Source of the DNA: UBA2020 sp964551435
GTDB lineage: Bacteria > Pseudomonadota > Alphaproteobacteria > Micavibrionales > UBA2020
Length of the DNA stretch: 64,000 bases
Assembly: GCA_964551435.1 (NCBI GenBank)
Contig: CAZKBS010000001.1
Span: 124,001-188,000, forward strand
Direction of reading: 5' to 3'
Shown here: one piece after another, positions 42,832 to 52,130 of the stretch
How positions within the stretch are numbered: the stretch's first letter is position 1
Layout of the letters: each line of letters begins with the position of its first letter
Position numbers and translations under genes: made by a program
Notes under the pieces: model-generated
What the model was told of the DNA's origin: nothing
Databases searched by the model: none
What the model saw: only the letters and a program-made list of their open reading frames with translations

Positions 42832-44361
42832 TCAGGGGTTCGGGCCGCCGCGTTTGGGCGGTTTCGCTTTGGCGTCGGCGGCGTTGTCTTCCGCGCCGCC
42901 CGCGGCATCATTCGCGGGCGGTTTCAGCGTACCGCCTGGCAGGGACGGTTTGGCGAAATCACGCGCGGAGGGCAGGCGCAACACTTTGACGCGCGGCTTG
43001 TCGAGCGTGCCGGTATCCTCTTTTTCTTTTGCCGCTGCATCGCGCACACGCATCAGTTCGGGATTCAGCGGCAGCTGTTTTTGATAACGGCCACCGGCCA
43101 CAATCAAACGCTGCACCACGGGGCTTTCGCGGTCGCCTTTTTCGGCAAGGCGGTCAAGCACCGTCCAGCCGCGTTCGTCGGTGAGGTCGGGATTGGCGCC
43201 GCGGTCGAGCAAAAGGTCGAGCACGTCCATATCTTTTTTCTCGATCGCGATATGCAGCGGCGCGTGACCTTTGGCGTCGCGGATATCCGGGTTCGCGTTG
43301 CGGTCGAGCAGAGTCTTGAGCATATCCACCCGGCCTGTCGCGGCCGCGAAATGCAGCAGGGTGCGACCCGCGCGGTCCTGCGCATCCGGATCGGCGCCGC
43401 GGATGAGCATGATGCGCACCACGCTATCAAGGCTGTTCGACTGCATGACCCAGTGGCGGCCATGCACGCAGTCGCACAGTTCGCCCAGAGGCGTGACGCC
43501 GGCGTTGTTTTTTTCCTGCAAAAGTTCCGGCGCGCGGTCGAGCACGCGCGCGAGCATGAACACGCTTTGTGTCCGCGCCAGCACATGCAGAACGTTATTG
43601 CCGTTATTGTCTTTTTGCATCAGATCGGCGCGGTCGATCACCGACGCGAAGGCGTCGTGCTTGTCAAGGCGCGCGGCGAGATGCAGCAGGTTTTCACCCT
43701 TGTCGTTGACAGCGCAGACATCGGCGGCAGCGCTGAGCATCTGCTGTACGACCTGCGGATATTTCTGCAGCTTTTCATCGTCGATCATATACATGAAGGG
43801 CGATTTGCCCGCATCATCGCGGATATTCGGATCCGCGTTGTTGCGCAGCAGACGCTCGACCATCAGCGGTTTGTCGAGGAAATGATGCAGCGGCGTCTTG
43901 CCGTCATCATCGCGGATATTGGGATTGGCCCCGTAGCTGACGAAAACGTCAATCAACGTCGGGCGGGCAGTGCCCAGTTTATGCAGCGGCGTCTTACCGT
44001 CCTCGTCGCGCAGGTTGGGGTCTGCCCCGAGCTTCAGCAGCATCTGCACGAAACTGTCCTGATTTTGCGCGGCGGCATGGTGCAGCGGCGTGCGGCCCAT
44101 GGCGTCTTTGAGATTGATATCCGCCCCCGCCTGCACCAGCGCGAGCGCGATGCCATGACGGTCTTTATCGAGGGCGAGATGCAGCGGCGGATAAATCATC
44201 GCGCCGCGGAAATTGACATCGGCACCCGCCTTGATGAGGGCAACCACCCCCGCCAGATCACCGCGCATGACGGCGCGCTGAAGACGCGTGAATCCGTTTT
44301 CGTCGACCTTGTTGGGGTCTCCCTTGAAAAAACCGGCCATCGCGTTAAAAAAGTTTTTCAA
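42832..44361 (-). CDS. Long ankyrin-repeat protein with PAND linker and GGPNP tail
   Basis: 509 residues with about twelve ankyrin units over residues 20-430, many near consensus: LIKAGADVNFRGAMIYPPLH, LVQAGADINLKDAMGRTPLH, LLKLGADPNLRDEDGKTPLH, VSYGANPNIRDDDGKTPLHH, LLDRNANPDIRDAKGHAPLH, LLDRGANPDLTDERGWTVLD. There is no signal peptide. After the repeats comes a charged linker and then PPANDAAGGAEDNA and PPKRGGPNP. It is the largest ankyrin domain in the window and has a 388-nt divergent region upstream. Confidence 0.92.
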   Translation of the reverse strand: MKNFFNAMAGFFKGDPNKVDENGFTRLQRAVMRGDLAGVVALIKAGADVNFRGAMIYPPLHLALDKDRHGIALALVQAGADINLKDAMGRTPLHHAAAQNQDSFVQMLLKLGADPNLRDEDGKTPLHKLGTARPTLIDVFVSYGANPNIRDDDGKTPLHHFLDKPLMVERLLRNNADPNIRDDAGKSPFMYMIDDEKLQKYPQVVQQMLSAAADVCAVNDKGENLLHLAARLDKHDAFASVIDRADLMQKDNNGNNVLHVLARTQSVFMLARVLDRAPELLQEKNNAGVTPLGELCDCVHGRHWVMQSNSLDSVVRIMLIRGADPDAQDRAGRTLLHFAAATGRVDMLKTLLDRNANPDIRDAKGHAPLHIAIEKKDMDVLDLLLDRGANPDLTDERGWTVLDRLAEKGDRESPVVQRLIVAGGRYQKQLPLNPELMRVRDAAAKEKEDTGTLDKPRVKVLRLPSARDFAKPSLPGGTLKPPANDAAGGAEDNAADAKAKPPKRGGPNP

Positions 44362-44749
44362 TTCGGCTGTCCCGTGTCGACCGTCCCACCCCTGTCGGGC
44401 GGGCTGGCGGATGATGCAAAAAATTGCTTACGGTGAAAAAAATTAGCATGATGTGGAAAGCGAGTCCATGCCGCATCGTAAGCCTGAATTAAAAATACCT
44501 CCAAAAACGAAATAATATTACAATTAACGGCGTTTAGTTATAACATCCCGCCGCAAAATGTTGCCAGAAGATTGTTATTAAATGATTTTTTGACTTGCGC
44601 CGTCATACCCCCCTCGGTGACAATAGCTTGTAGACGGTCTGGGGAAATAAACATTGTCATGTTTACTCAGGTGCCGCCGCGCCACGCGGCTGGCCTTGTT
44701 CCCTATCCGTCCTGCTGCTGTCGTTCCCGTTTTCATTCCTTGCCACTTT
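44362..44749. promoter_or_regulatory. 388-nt divergent region between ankyrin and protease genes
   Basis: No gene is supported here. A TTG-started frame upstream of the protease start exists but lacks a ribosome site. The middle (about 44470-44600) is AT-rich, fitting divergent promoters. I see no strong repeat or promoter match. Confidence 0.4.
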
Positions 44750-46261
44750 ATGTCTATGTCCCGCATGCGCACCAAACCAACCCTGACTTCCGCCCTCTGC
44801 GCCGCCGCGGCTATCGCGGTGAGCCTTGGCTGGGCGTTTCCGGCGGCCATCGCGCGGGCCAATCCGGTGGAGATGACCTTGCCGCTGGAAGAACACAGCG
44901 GCGCGTCCGGCGAGGAACATCGCAACACCACCCCCGCGCGCCCCGCGATGGATGATGAGGCGCAGCGCATCTATAAAAAATACGGCGGCGCGCTGTACCA
45001 GATTCAGGTCATTGATATCGTGACCGAGAAAAAAACATCCATCGGCTCCGGTTTTCAATTCACCGCCGACGGCAAGGTGGCGACGAATTACCACGTCATC
45101 GCCGATGCGCTGCAGCGCCCCGATGCCAACCGCCTTGAATTCGTGCATGACCATTACGGCACGGGCAAATTGAAACTGCTGATCGCCGACGTGCGCCACG
45201 ATCTTGCGATTTTGCAACTGGAACAGCCGCATGCTGAATATGTCGAGCTGGGCAAATCCGACCTGCCGAAGGGTGTGCGGCTTTATTCGCTGGGCAACCC
45301 GCATGACATCGGCTTCACGATTGTCGAGGGCACGTATAACGGCGTCTCGCGCGACAGTTTTATCGAAAAAATCCACTTCTCCGGCGCGGTCAATCCGGGC
45401 ATGAGCGGCGGGCCGGTGCTGGGCCACGACGGCAAGGTTGCGGGCATCAACGTCATGACGGCGGGCAACCAGATCGGCTTTCTGGTGCCGGTGGAACCGC
45501 TGAAGGCGCTGGCCGATGAATACGCCGCGCAGGACGCCAGCTTCAACTTCACCAAAGACGCCGCAAAGCTGGTCGAGGCGCAACTGGTCGCCGCACAGGA
45601 CGCCGCGCAAGAACGCCTGATGAACGGCGACTGGAACGCCGCCCCCTTTGGCCGCGTCAGCGTGCCGGGGCGTATCGATACCGCATTCAAATGCTGGGCC
45701 GCGCAGCGCCACACGGAAAAAAGCCCCTATACGCATTACCGCACCACCTGTTCGACCGAGGATAGCCTTTACCTCGATGAAGGGTTTACCACCGGCAGCT
45801 ATGTTTACAGCTATGACCTCATCCGCGCGCGCAAGGGCTTTGGCAGCCTGCGGTTCTACAATCTCTATGAACAGCTCTATACGACGCCCGAAAGCAGTTT
45901 TTTCAGCATGAACGTGCAGGAAAAAGACGCCGAGAATTTCGCCTGCCAGAACCGTTTCGTCACCCATGGCGGGCAGCGATGGAAAGCCTCGTTCTGCGCA
46001 CGGCAATATAAACGCTATCCCGCGCTCTTTGATACCATGCTTTACATGGCGCAGCTGGGACAAAGCCGCGAAGGGCTCATCGTCTCCCTCGGCGCGCAAG
46101 GCATCACCAAAGATAACGCACTGCAACTGACGCAGCGCTTCATGCAAAGCCTGACGCCTGTGCCCGTGCCGGAAGATACACCCGCCCTGCCCATCGGCAT
46201 CGAGGATGCCGGAGAAGCCCGGCCGTCAAAAGACGATACGCCGAAGGGGAATGCGCCATGA
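44750..46261 (+). CDS. Exported trypsin-like serine protease
   Basis: I start at ATG 44750 (503 aa); ATGs at 44756 and 44765 are also possible. A signal peptide is clear (TSALCAAAAIAVSLGWAFPA, cleavage near ARA). The chymotrypsin-fold domain, about residues 75-270, has the triad His115 (TNYHVI), Asp151 (RHDLAIL) and Ser219 (NPGMSGGPVL). The fold resembles HtrA-type proteases, but no PDZ domain follows. Instead there is a 230-residue region with two cysteine-containing segments (FKCWAAQRH, YRTTCSTEDSLYLDEG) of unknown function. The next gene (FHA protein) overlaps by 4 nt. Confidence 0.85.
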   Translation: MSMSRMRTKPTLTSALCAAAAIAVSLGWAFPAAIARANPVEMTLPLEEHSGASGEEHRNTTPARPAMDDEAQRIYKKYGGALYQIQVIDIVTEKKTSIGSGFQFTADGKVATNYHVIADALQRPDANRLEFVHDHYGTGKLKLLIADVRHDLAILQLEQPHAEYVELGKSDLPKGVRLYSLGNPHDIGFTIVEGTYNGVSRDSFIEKIHFSGAVNPGMSGGPVLGHDGKVAGINVMTAGNQIGFLVPVEPLKALADEYAAQDASFNFTKDAAKLVEAQLVAAQDAAQERLMNGDWNAAPFGRVSVPGRIDTAFKCWAAQRHTEKSPYTHYRTTCSTEDSLYLDEGFTTGSYVYSYDLIRARKGFGSLRFYNLYEQLYTTPESSFFSMNVQEKDAENFACQNRFVTHGGQRWKASFCARQYKRYPALFDTMLYMAQLGQSREGLIVSLGAQGITKDNALQLTQRFMQSLTPVPVPEDTPALPIGIEDAGEARPSKDDTPKGNAP

Positions 46262-47205
46262 AACTGGTCATCCGCATCGGTGATTACGGCGGTGATGATA
46301 TCGTCACCTATCATACGGCAGAGAAATTTCCGCTGACGCTGGGCCGCGGCTATGCGAACGATATTATTTTACACGACCCGCATGTTTCGGCGCGTCATGC
46401 CGAAATCGTACATGACGGCACGGGCTGGGTGCTGTTCGACATCGGACAGGAAAACGCGATCCATCACAATGGCGCGCCGCTGCATAACCGCCAGATGCGT
46501 CTGAAATCAGGCGACGAGTTTATGCTGGGACTGACGCCTGTCGCTGTTTTCGACCCGCACCATCCCGTCATCGCGGCGGAAAAGGTTGAACATACGCATC
46601 CCGTCATCGCGCATCTGTCATCGGGTATCATGCCGTGGGTATATTTCCTGCTGGCTATTCTTTTCACGGTGCTGAGCGATTACATCGAATACTGGTCTGA
46701 AAATACCGCCGCGCAAATGACCAAGGCCGCCGGCGGCGCCGCGCTCTGCCTGCTGCTGTGGGCCGTGCCCTGGGCCGTCACGGGGCGGCTGTCGCGTCAC
46801 CGTTCTGCCTATGTCGCGCATGTTGCGCTTGCGAGTGTTTTTCTGCTCATCTCGCTGCCTGTCTGGGCGCTGCTGGATCTGACGGCGTTTCTGACCAGTG
46901 AAAATTTGTTTTCGGATGCGCTGTTCATTATGGGCAACGCCGCCATTCTGGGCGGGCTTGTCTATGCCAGCCTTGGCGTGGCGACGCATATGACGGCGCG
47001 GCGCCGCGCTTTCGCCTCCGGCTTTTTCACGGCGGGGCTGATGGCGGTGATTGTCGGCTTCTCGTATCTCGACCAGATGAATTTCTATCCGCAGCCGGTC
47101 TATAGCACGATCATCGAGCCTTATTTGCAAAACCTGCCGCCCGCGCGCGATATCGACGGTTTCATGGCAGAGGCAGAAACACTCTTCGCGGGCAATAAAA
47201 ATTAA
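46258..47205 (+). CDS. FHA-domain membrane protein
   Basis: 315 residues. Residues 1-100 form an FHA domain, which binds phosphothreonine: LTLGRGYANDIILHDPHVSA, then RHAEIVHDG and NGAPLHNRQMRLKSGDEFML (core Gly-Arg, Ser and His are present). About five membrane segments follow (MPWVYFLLAILFTVLSDYI, AAGGAALCLLLWAVPWAVTG, HVALASVFLLISLPVWALLD, NAAILGGLVYASLGVATHM, FFTAGLMAVIVGFSYLD). The start overlaps the protease stop (ATGA), so the two are coupled. This suggests a phospho-controlled membrane partner of an envelope protease. Confidence 0.87.
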   Translation: MKLVIRIGDYGGDDIVTYHTAEKFPLTLGRGYANDIILHDPHVSARHAEIVHDGTGWVLFDIGQENAIHHNGAPLHNRQMRLKSGDEFMLGLTPVAVFDPHHPVIAAEKVEHTHPVIAHLSSGIMPWVYFLLAILFTVLSDYIEYWSENTAAQMTKAAGGAALCLLLWAVPWAVTGRLSRHRSAYVAHVALASVFLLISLPVWALLDLTAFLTSENLFSDALFIMGNAAILGGLVYASLGVATHMTARRRAFASGFFTAGLMAVIVGFSYLDQMNFYPQPVYSTIIEPYLQNLPPARDIDGFMAEAETLFAGNKN

Positions 47206-47243
47206 TTATTTCATAGCCTTGTAAGTCTGCACCCCCGCACAGA

Positions 47244-47272
47244 CGGGGAGAGGCGCCGCTTGACTCTCCCCG
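47244..47272. other. 9-bp hairpin just before the gene at 47289
   Basis: CGGGGAGAG (47244-47252) and CTCTCCCCG (47264-47272) with an 11-nt loop, 16 nt before the next start codon. No U-run follows, so it may be a translation-affecting leader stem or a weak end of the protease-FHA transcript. Confidence 0.45.
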
Positions 47273-47288
47273 AAGATTATGGAATGTT

Positions 47289-49043
47289 ATGCATCATACA
47301 CGACAGGACACGCTTTATATGCAACCACCGCGCCCATGGCCGAACCCACCGCCGCAGAACCATCCGGAGTTTTATCCGGCGGGGCTTTTGACGGCCTATG
47401 AGCCCGCGCGCGGCGGCCACGACCGTTTTTTCTGTCACGGCCTTGCGCCGAAATCGCCGCAGGTGCGCATCATGTCGGCAGCGGTGCGCGGCGATGCGGC
47501 GGATTTGCGCGCGGCGCTGGCGCAGCATGCGGACATCACCCCCGATTTCATGAACGGCAATGGCGTCACGCCGCTGATGGTGGCGGCGGCGCGCGGACAT
47601 GTCGAGGTTCTGAATATTCTGGCCGACCATCCGCTGACAAATCTGTCGCAGCAAAACCGCAGTGGCTGGAGCGCGCTGCACTACGCCGCCTACTTCGGAG
47701 AGGCGCAGGCCGTTACGACATTGCTGCGCCGTCAGGCCGATATCGGCATCCGGAACGCGGCAGGCGAAGATGCCTTCAGCCTTGCAAAGAACGACAAAAC
47801 CGCCGAGGCGTTCTGGAGCTTCAAACCCTTCGTGCGCTATTTGAAAAAGCAAAATCCCGCGCATCCGCGCCTATCGTCCCCGCAAGCGGTACCAACGCAA
47901 AAAGCAGAAACCCCGCCCGCCGCGCCGCCGCCGACGCATGAAACACCGCGCAAGACAGAACCGCTGTCAGCCGTTTTTTTACGCGCCGCATTGAACGTCG
48001 GGCTCAGCACCGCCGCCGCCGAAGGTGTGTGGCGCGAGATGCAAAAAAATATCCAGACCCACAACAACGCTCCGCTATTCGAAGCTTATGACCACATCGA
48101 ACACGCGGCGCAAGCGGCAGGCAAACGCGGCACGGCTATCCGCTTTGACTGGGACGGGCTTTTGGCGACGGCAGCCGTAGCAGGCAATATCCCCGCGCTG
48201 GTATTCATCGCCCAGAAACGCGATTACATGGACAGCAAGCCGCTCACAAACGCACTGGCCACCGTCATCCGCACGCAGACCGACACGCCGCAAACAGCAG
48301 AGGCGGTGCGCTGGCTGCTGCGCTGGGGCGCGGATGCGAATGCCAACGCAAAAATACTGAAAACCGGACAGACGTCGGGCACGCTGGCCTATCAGGCCTT
48401 CGCGCGCAAACTGCCGCATGTGTTCGACGCGATCTGCACGCAGGCGGGAGATCTGAAATCATGGCATGTCAAGCCCGAACAGCTGAAATGGGAACAGGAA
48501 ATCGATAAAATCTACAGCGATTATCCGCCCGAACCGCCGCGCGATGCCGATGCGCGCCGCTGCATCAAGGCGCTGTCGGAAAGTATCGCCGTTTTGAAAA
48601 TACGCCGCGCCCTGCATCATGCCAGTCACGAAAAACTGACCCGTCATCTGGCCGATGCACTGGGCGACGGCGATCTCCGCCGCGTTTGCGCCGTCTATGC
48701 GGAGGCGCGGACCGACCGCCTGCTGCGCGGCGCGTTCAACGTGCCCAAGCCGCTGGGCGCCGCCGCAATGCTGCTGGCACTTGAACACGGCAAGCTGGGC
48801 TTTGCGAAAAACCTTGCGACCGACGGGCACAGCCTTCTGCATCTGGACAGTAGCGCCGCCGCACGGCTGGCACGGCTGGCGCAGCTGTCGGAAAAGGCAG
48901 ATGCGCCGCTTCAGGATTTCCTGCGCGCGCAAAAAAGCGGCGCACGCTGCGCACCCGATCTGCTGTCGGTGGACGACAAATATAAAATGCTGCGCGGGCA
49001 GGCGGCGCGCTACCCCGTCTCCGGGCGCGGTTTCGGGTTTTAA
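47289..49043 (+). CDS. Ankyrin protein with long unknown C-terminal region
   Basis: 584 residues. A Pro-rich N-terminus is followed by about three ankyrin units at 55-165 (SAAVRGDAADLRAALAQHAD, NGVTPLMVAAARGHVEVLNI, SGWSALHYAAYFGEAQAVTT). A Pro/Thr linker then leads to 380 residues of helical sequence, including a possible further repeat AVRWLLRWGADANANAKIL and the segment RHLADALGDGDLRRV (about 450). The latter resembles residues near 35-50 of the metallopeptidase at 52131. It ends SGRGFGF. No signal peptide. Confidence 0.78.
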   Translation: MHHTRQDTLYMQPPRPWPNPPPQNHPEFYPAGLLTAYEPARGGHDRFFCHGLAPKSPQVRIMSAAVRGDAADLRAALAQHADITPDFMNGNGVTPLMVAAARGHVEVLNILADHPLTNLSQQNRSGWSALHYAAYFGEAQAVTTLLRRQADIGIRNAAGEDAFSLAKNDKTAEAFWSFKPFVRYLKKQNPAHPRLSSPQAVPTQKAETPPAAPPPTHETPRKTEPLSAVFLRAALNVGLSTAAAEGVWREMQKNIQTHNNAPLFEAYDHIEHAAQAAGKRGTAIRFDWDGLLATAAVAGNIPALVFIAQKRDYMDSKPLTNALATVIRTQTDTPQTAEAVRWLLRWGADANANAKILKTGQTSGTLAYQAFARKLPHVFDAICTQAGDLKSWHVKPEQLKWEQEIDKIYSDYPPEPPRDADARRCIKALSESIAVLKIRRALHHASHEKLTRHLADALGDGDLRRVCAVYAEARTDRLLRGAFNVPKPLGAAAMLLALEHGKLGFAKNLATDGHSLLHLDSSAAARLARLAQLSEKADAPLQDFLRAQKSGARCAPDLLSVDDKYKMLRGQAARYPVSGRGFGF

Positions 49044-49313
49044 CCCTGCGCGGCATTACGTCAAGCGCGTCGTGACAAATAGCTGATTTTCAAAAAAAGA
49101 CCGATTATGGACGCGCGTCCCGTTTTATTTGATGCGGCGGCGCATCCACGCGATATGGGGGGATAGCGCGCCCAAAGCCACGAGATATTGTGACCATTAA
49201 CCGGATATTAAACCCCTGCGGCCTAATCTGGTGCCGCACAGCGCCCCCGCCTATTTGCGCCGTTGATATTTGTACGTTAGTCTTTTTATGGGGGTGTCGG
49301 ATCGGGGTTTCGT

Positions 49314-49871
49314 ATGCGTCTGAATGACTTGTTCAATACCATCACCGGCAACAATATCGACAAACGCAACGACGCGGGGGAAACAAAACTCTACCGCGCC
49401 GCGCGCGAAGGCAACGTGGGCGAAGTCAAACGGCTTCTGCGCGCGGGGGCTGATCCCGATATTGCCGACAGCCACGGGCTGACGCCGCTGCATCAGGCCG
49501 CCTATTGGGGTGAAACGGAAATCGTGAACCTGCTGCTCAAGGCTGGCGCCGCGCCCAATCTGGATAACGGTCAAGGCTGGACGCCGCTGCACAGCGCGGC
49601 GCTGGCGGGCGGCATGAAAAGCCGCAAAGAGATTATCGCGCAGCTGAAATCCGCCGGCGGCAAAGACGATATCACTGATAAACACGGCTGGAGCGCGCGC
49701 GATTACATGTCGCTGTGGGAAGAAAACGCCGACGCCGCGCAAAAACTGAAACACATCACCGGCCACGGCTGCATGCAGGGCGCGGATGACACCAAACGCA
49801 CACCGAATACGCCTGCTGTGCCGCCGCAAAACGGCGTGAAGCCCTGCGGCCCGCCCGCCCCGCGCCACTGA
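49314..49871 (+). CDS. Ankyrin-repeat protein
   Basis: 185 residues with three strong ankyrin units: ETKLYRAAREGNVGEVKRLL, RAGADPDIADSHGLTPLHQA, LLKAGAAPNLDNGQGWTPLH, and a last partial one (GGKDDITDKHGWSARDYMSL). It then has a short helical part and a Pro-rich end (KPCGPPAPRH). No signal peptide. Its 270-nt upstream gap holds no visible gene. Confidence 0.87.
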   Translation: MRLNDLFNTITGNNIDKRNDAGETKLYRAAREGNVGEVKRLLRAGADPDIADSHGLTPLHQAAYWGETEIVNLLLKAGAAPNLDNGQGWTPLHSAALAGGMKSRKEIIAQLKSAGGKDDITDKHGWSARDYMSLWEENADAAQKLKHITGHGCMQGADDTKRTPNTPAVPPQNGVKPCGPPAPRH

Positions 49872-50022
49872 AAATCTGCCGCAGACGCCCGCGCGCCAAA
49901 ACCGGACAGACCGGTTCGGATTATTATTGCACCGCAAGGCGTTTTGCCTGACACTATAAGTATGTAAGGGATTCTTCCGCACGCGCAGGCGCGCGGATTT
50001 CAGGCAACAAGGAGCCGCACAC

Positions 50023-50589
50023 ATGGAAAGCTGGATGATCTGGGCAGGACTTGGCGTTATCGCGCTTTTTCTGGTCGTTCTTTACAACCGTATCGTCGCG
50101 CTGGTCCAGCGCCGCAAAAACGCGTTTTCCGATATCGACGTGCAGCTGAAACTGCGCCATGACCTCATCCCCAATCTGGTGAACACCGTGAAGGGCTACG
50201 CCTCGCACGAAAGCGGACTTTTCACCCGCGTGACCGAGGCGCGCGCCGCCGCCATGCGCGGGGGCAGCATCGCCGACCGCGCGCAGGCCGAAGGCATGCT
50301 GGGCGCAGCCATGATGAACCTGATGGCGGTTGCCGAAAACTATCCGCAACTGAAAGCGGATTCGAATTTCCAGCAATTGCAGGCAGAGCTGTCCGACATC
50401 GAAAACAAGATCGCCGCCGCGCGCCGTTTCTTCAACAACGCCACCAGCGAATACAACACCGTTATCCAGCAGTTTCCGGCTGTGCTGATCGCACGCATGT
50501 TCGGCTTCCGCGAAGAAGTGTTCTTCGAGCTGGACGCGGCGGAAAAAGATGCCGTGAAAACGGCACCCAACGTCAATTTCGGCACCTGA
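50023..50589 (+). CDS. LemA-family protein
   Basis: 188 residues with an N-terminal membrane anchor (MIWAGLGVIALFLVVLYNRI). The LemA signature follows: KNAFSDIDVQLKLRHDLIPN, LVNTVKGYASHE, QLQAELSDIENKIAAARRFF and NTVIQQFPAVLIARMFGF. LemA proteins are exposed helical bundles of unclear function, frequently encoded next to an M48 protease, as here (59-nt gap). Confidence 0.93.
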   Translation: MESWMIWAGLGVIALFLVVLYNRIVALVQRRKNAFSDIDVQLKLRHDLIPNLVNTVKGYASHESGLFTRVTEARAAAMRGGSIADRAQAEGMLGAAMMNLMAVAENYPQLKADSNFQQLQAELSDIENKIAAARRFFNNATSEYNTVIQQFPAVLIARMFGFREEVFFELDAAEKDAVKTAPNVNFGT

Positions 50590-50648
50590 GGCGCTACGCC
50601 GCACATATATGCGCCAAAGCCAAGGGCACGAAAAATTGAGGGCGTGAC

Positions 50649-51992
50649 ATGTTTCTCCGCTCGGCGGGTCTTGCGACCCATATCATGAATAACCAGATAA
50701 AGTCCGTGATCTTGCTCATGGGCTTTCCCTTCCTGCTGCTGCTGATGCTCGGAGGATTTTTTGCGTCGATGAGCGCGCTTCAGCAGGCCAGCGGCGTTTA
50801 CCGCCCCGTGGTCGAAGGGGCGAATACCGCACTGAACGCGCAATGGATGGTTCTTGAAAACTTTATCCGCGCGGACGAGGTCATTTCCGATACCGCCGCC
50901 GACCGCCCGATACGCCCCGATACACGGCAATATTCTTCATCGGCGCCGTCTTCGTACTACGGTTATGGCGTAAACGGGCAAAAAAACATCAACTGGCAGC
51001 TCGCGCTGCACGACGGTGTCTATGGCATGATACGCCATAGCCCGATTGCGATTGGCGTGACGGCTATCTGGTTCACCATTGCGTGGTTTTTTCATGGCGC
51101 GATGATCAGCGCGGCGGCGGGCGCAAAGCCGGTGACACGCGCGCAGATGCCGAAAATTTACAACATGCTGGAGAACCTCTGCATCGCGCGCGGCATACCC
51201 ATGCCGCGTTTCGAGGTTGTGGATAGCCCCGCCCTCAATGCTTTTGCCGCGGGCATCAACGACAAGACATATAAAATTGTGCTCACGCGCGGCATCATCG
51301 AAGCGCTGCGCGACGACGAGCTTGAAGCCGTCATCGCGCATGAACTGTCGCATATCCTCAACCGCGATGTGCAGCTGCTGATTATTTCGGTGATTTTTGT
51401 GGGCATGATCAGCTTTTTTGCCGAAATGGCGTGGCGTTCGCTGCGCTATGGCGTGCGCCCCGCATTTTATGCCGGCAGCAACAACAAAGAGCGCGGCGGC
51501 GTCGCCCTTGTCATGCTGGTTGCGGCCATTATTCTGGGCATCGGATATCTGTTTGCGCTGGTCATCCGTTTCGCGCTGTCGCGCAAACGTGAATTTCTGG
51601 CCGATGCGGGCGCGGTCGAGCTGACGCGCAACCCCGAAGCCATGATGCGCGCGCTGATGCGCATTTCGGGGCAGGACAAAGTACGCGGCATGCCCGACGA
51701 GGTGCAGCAGATGTGCATCGAAAACAGCCAGCGTTTCATGGGCATGTTCACAACCCATCCGCCGATTGCCGCGCGCATTCAGGCGATTTCGGCCATGACC
51801 AATACGCCCGTGCCCGAACTGCCCGTCACCCTGCGCCGCCCGCCGCGCCGCCCGTGGGAAGGCGGCACCCCGCGCGAAGAGCGTCCCATCGCCCCCGGCC
51901 GCCTGTTTCCGGACAACGCGCATGCCGCATCCGTCCCGCCGCAAAGACCCCCAAGCGGCGATATTTCACCCGGCAATCCCTGGGCCCGCTGA
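50649..51992 (+). CDS. M48-family (HtpX-like) membrane metalloprotease
   Basis: 447 residues. Membrane segments lie at about 17-37 (VILLMGFPFLLLLMLGGFF), 130-150, 245-265 and 280-305. The zinc site HELSH is at 231-235 (VIAHELSHILNRDVQ), with the third-ligand Glu in a KREFLADAGAVELT segment. The FEVVDSPALNAFAAGI motif before it is typical of M48. An N-terminal 100-residue extracytoplasmic part and a Pro-rich C-terminus (ISPGNPWAR) extend the usual roughly 300-residue HtpX core. It is co-transcribed with lemA; both likely act in envelope protein quality control. Confidence 0.9.
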   Translation: MFLRSAGLATHIMNNQIKSVILLMGFPFLLLLMLGGFFASMSALQQASGVYRPVVEGANTALNAQWMVLENFIRADEVISDTAADRPIRPDTRQYSSSAPSSYYGYGVNGQKNINWQLALHDGVYGMIRHSPIAIGVTAIWFTIAWFFHGAMISAAAGAKPVTRAQMPKIYNMLENLCIARGIPMPRFEVVDSPALNAFAAGINDKTYKIVLTRGIIEALRDDELEAVIAHELSHILNRDVQLLIISVIFVGMISFFAEMAWRSLRYGVRPAFYAGSNNKERGGVALVMLVAAIILGIGYLFALVIRFALSRKREFLADAGAVELTRNPEAMMRALMRISGQDKVRGMPDEVQQMCIENSQRFMGMFTTHPPIAARIQAISAMTNTPVPELPVTLRRPPRRPWEGGTPREERPIAPGRLFPDNAHAASVPPQRPPSGDISPGNPWAR

Positions 51993-52130
51993 CGCCGCAA
52001 GCCGAGTTCAAAAATAAAACCCATTATCATCATGGACTTAGGTAAAACGGTGGTCGATTTTGGGTTGCGGTACAGTCCACATTTTCATATAATGTACCCA
52101 TCTGTTCATCCCAAACGCACGGCCTGATTC

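Noticed and set aside
44654..44749. TTG-started extension of the serine protease
   Set aside because: No ribosome site, and it would put 32 unrelated residues before a standard signal peptide.
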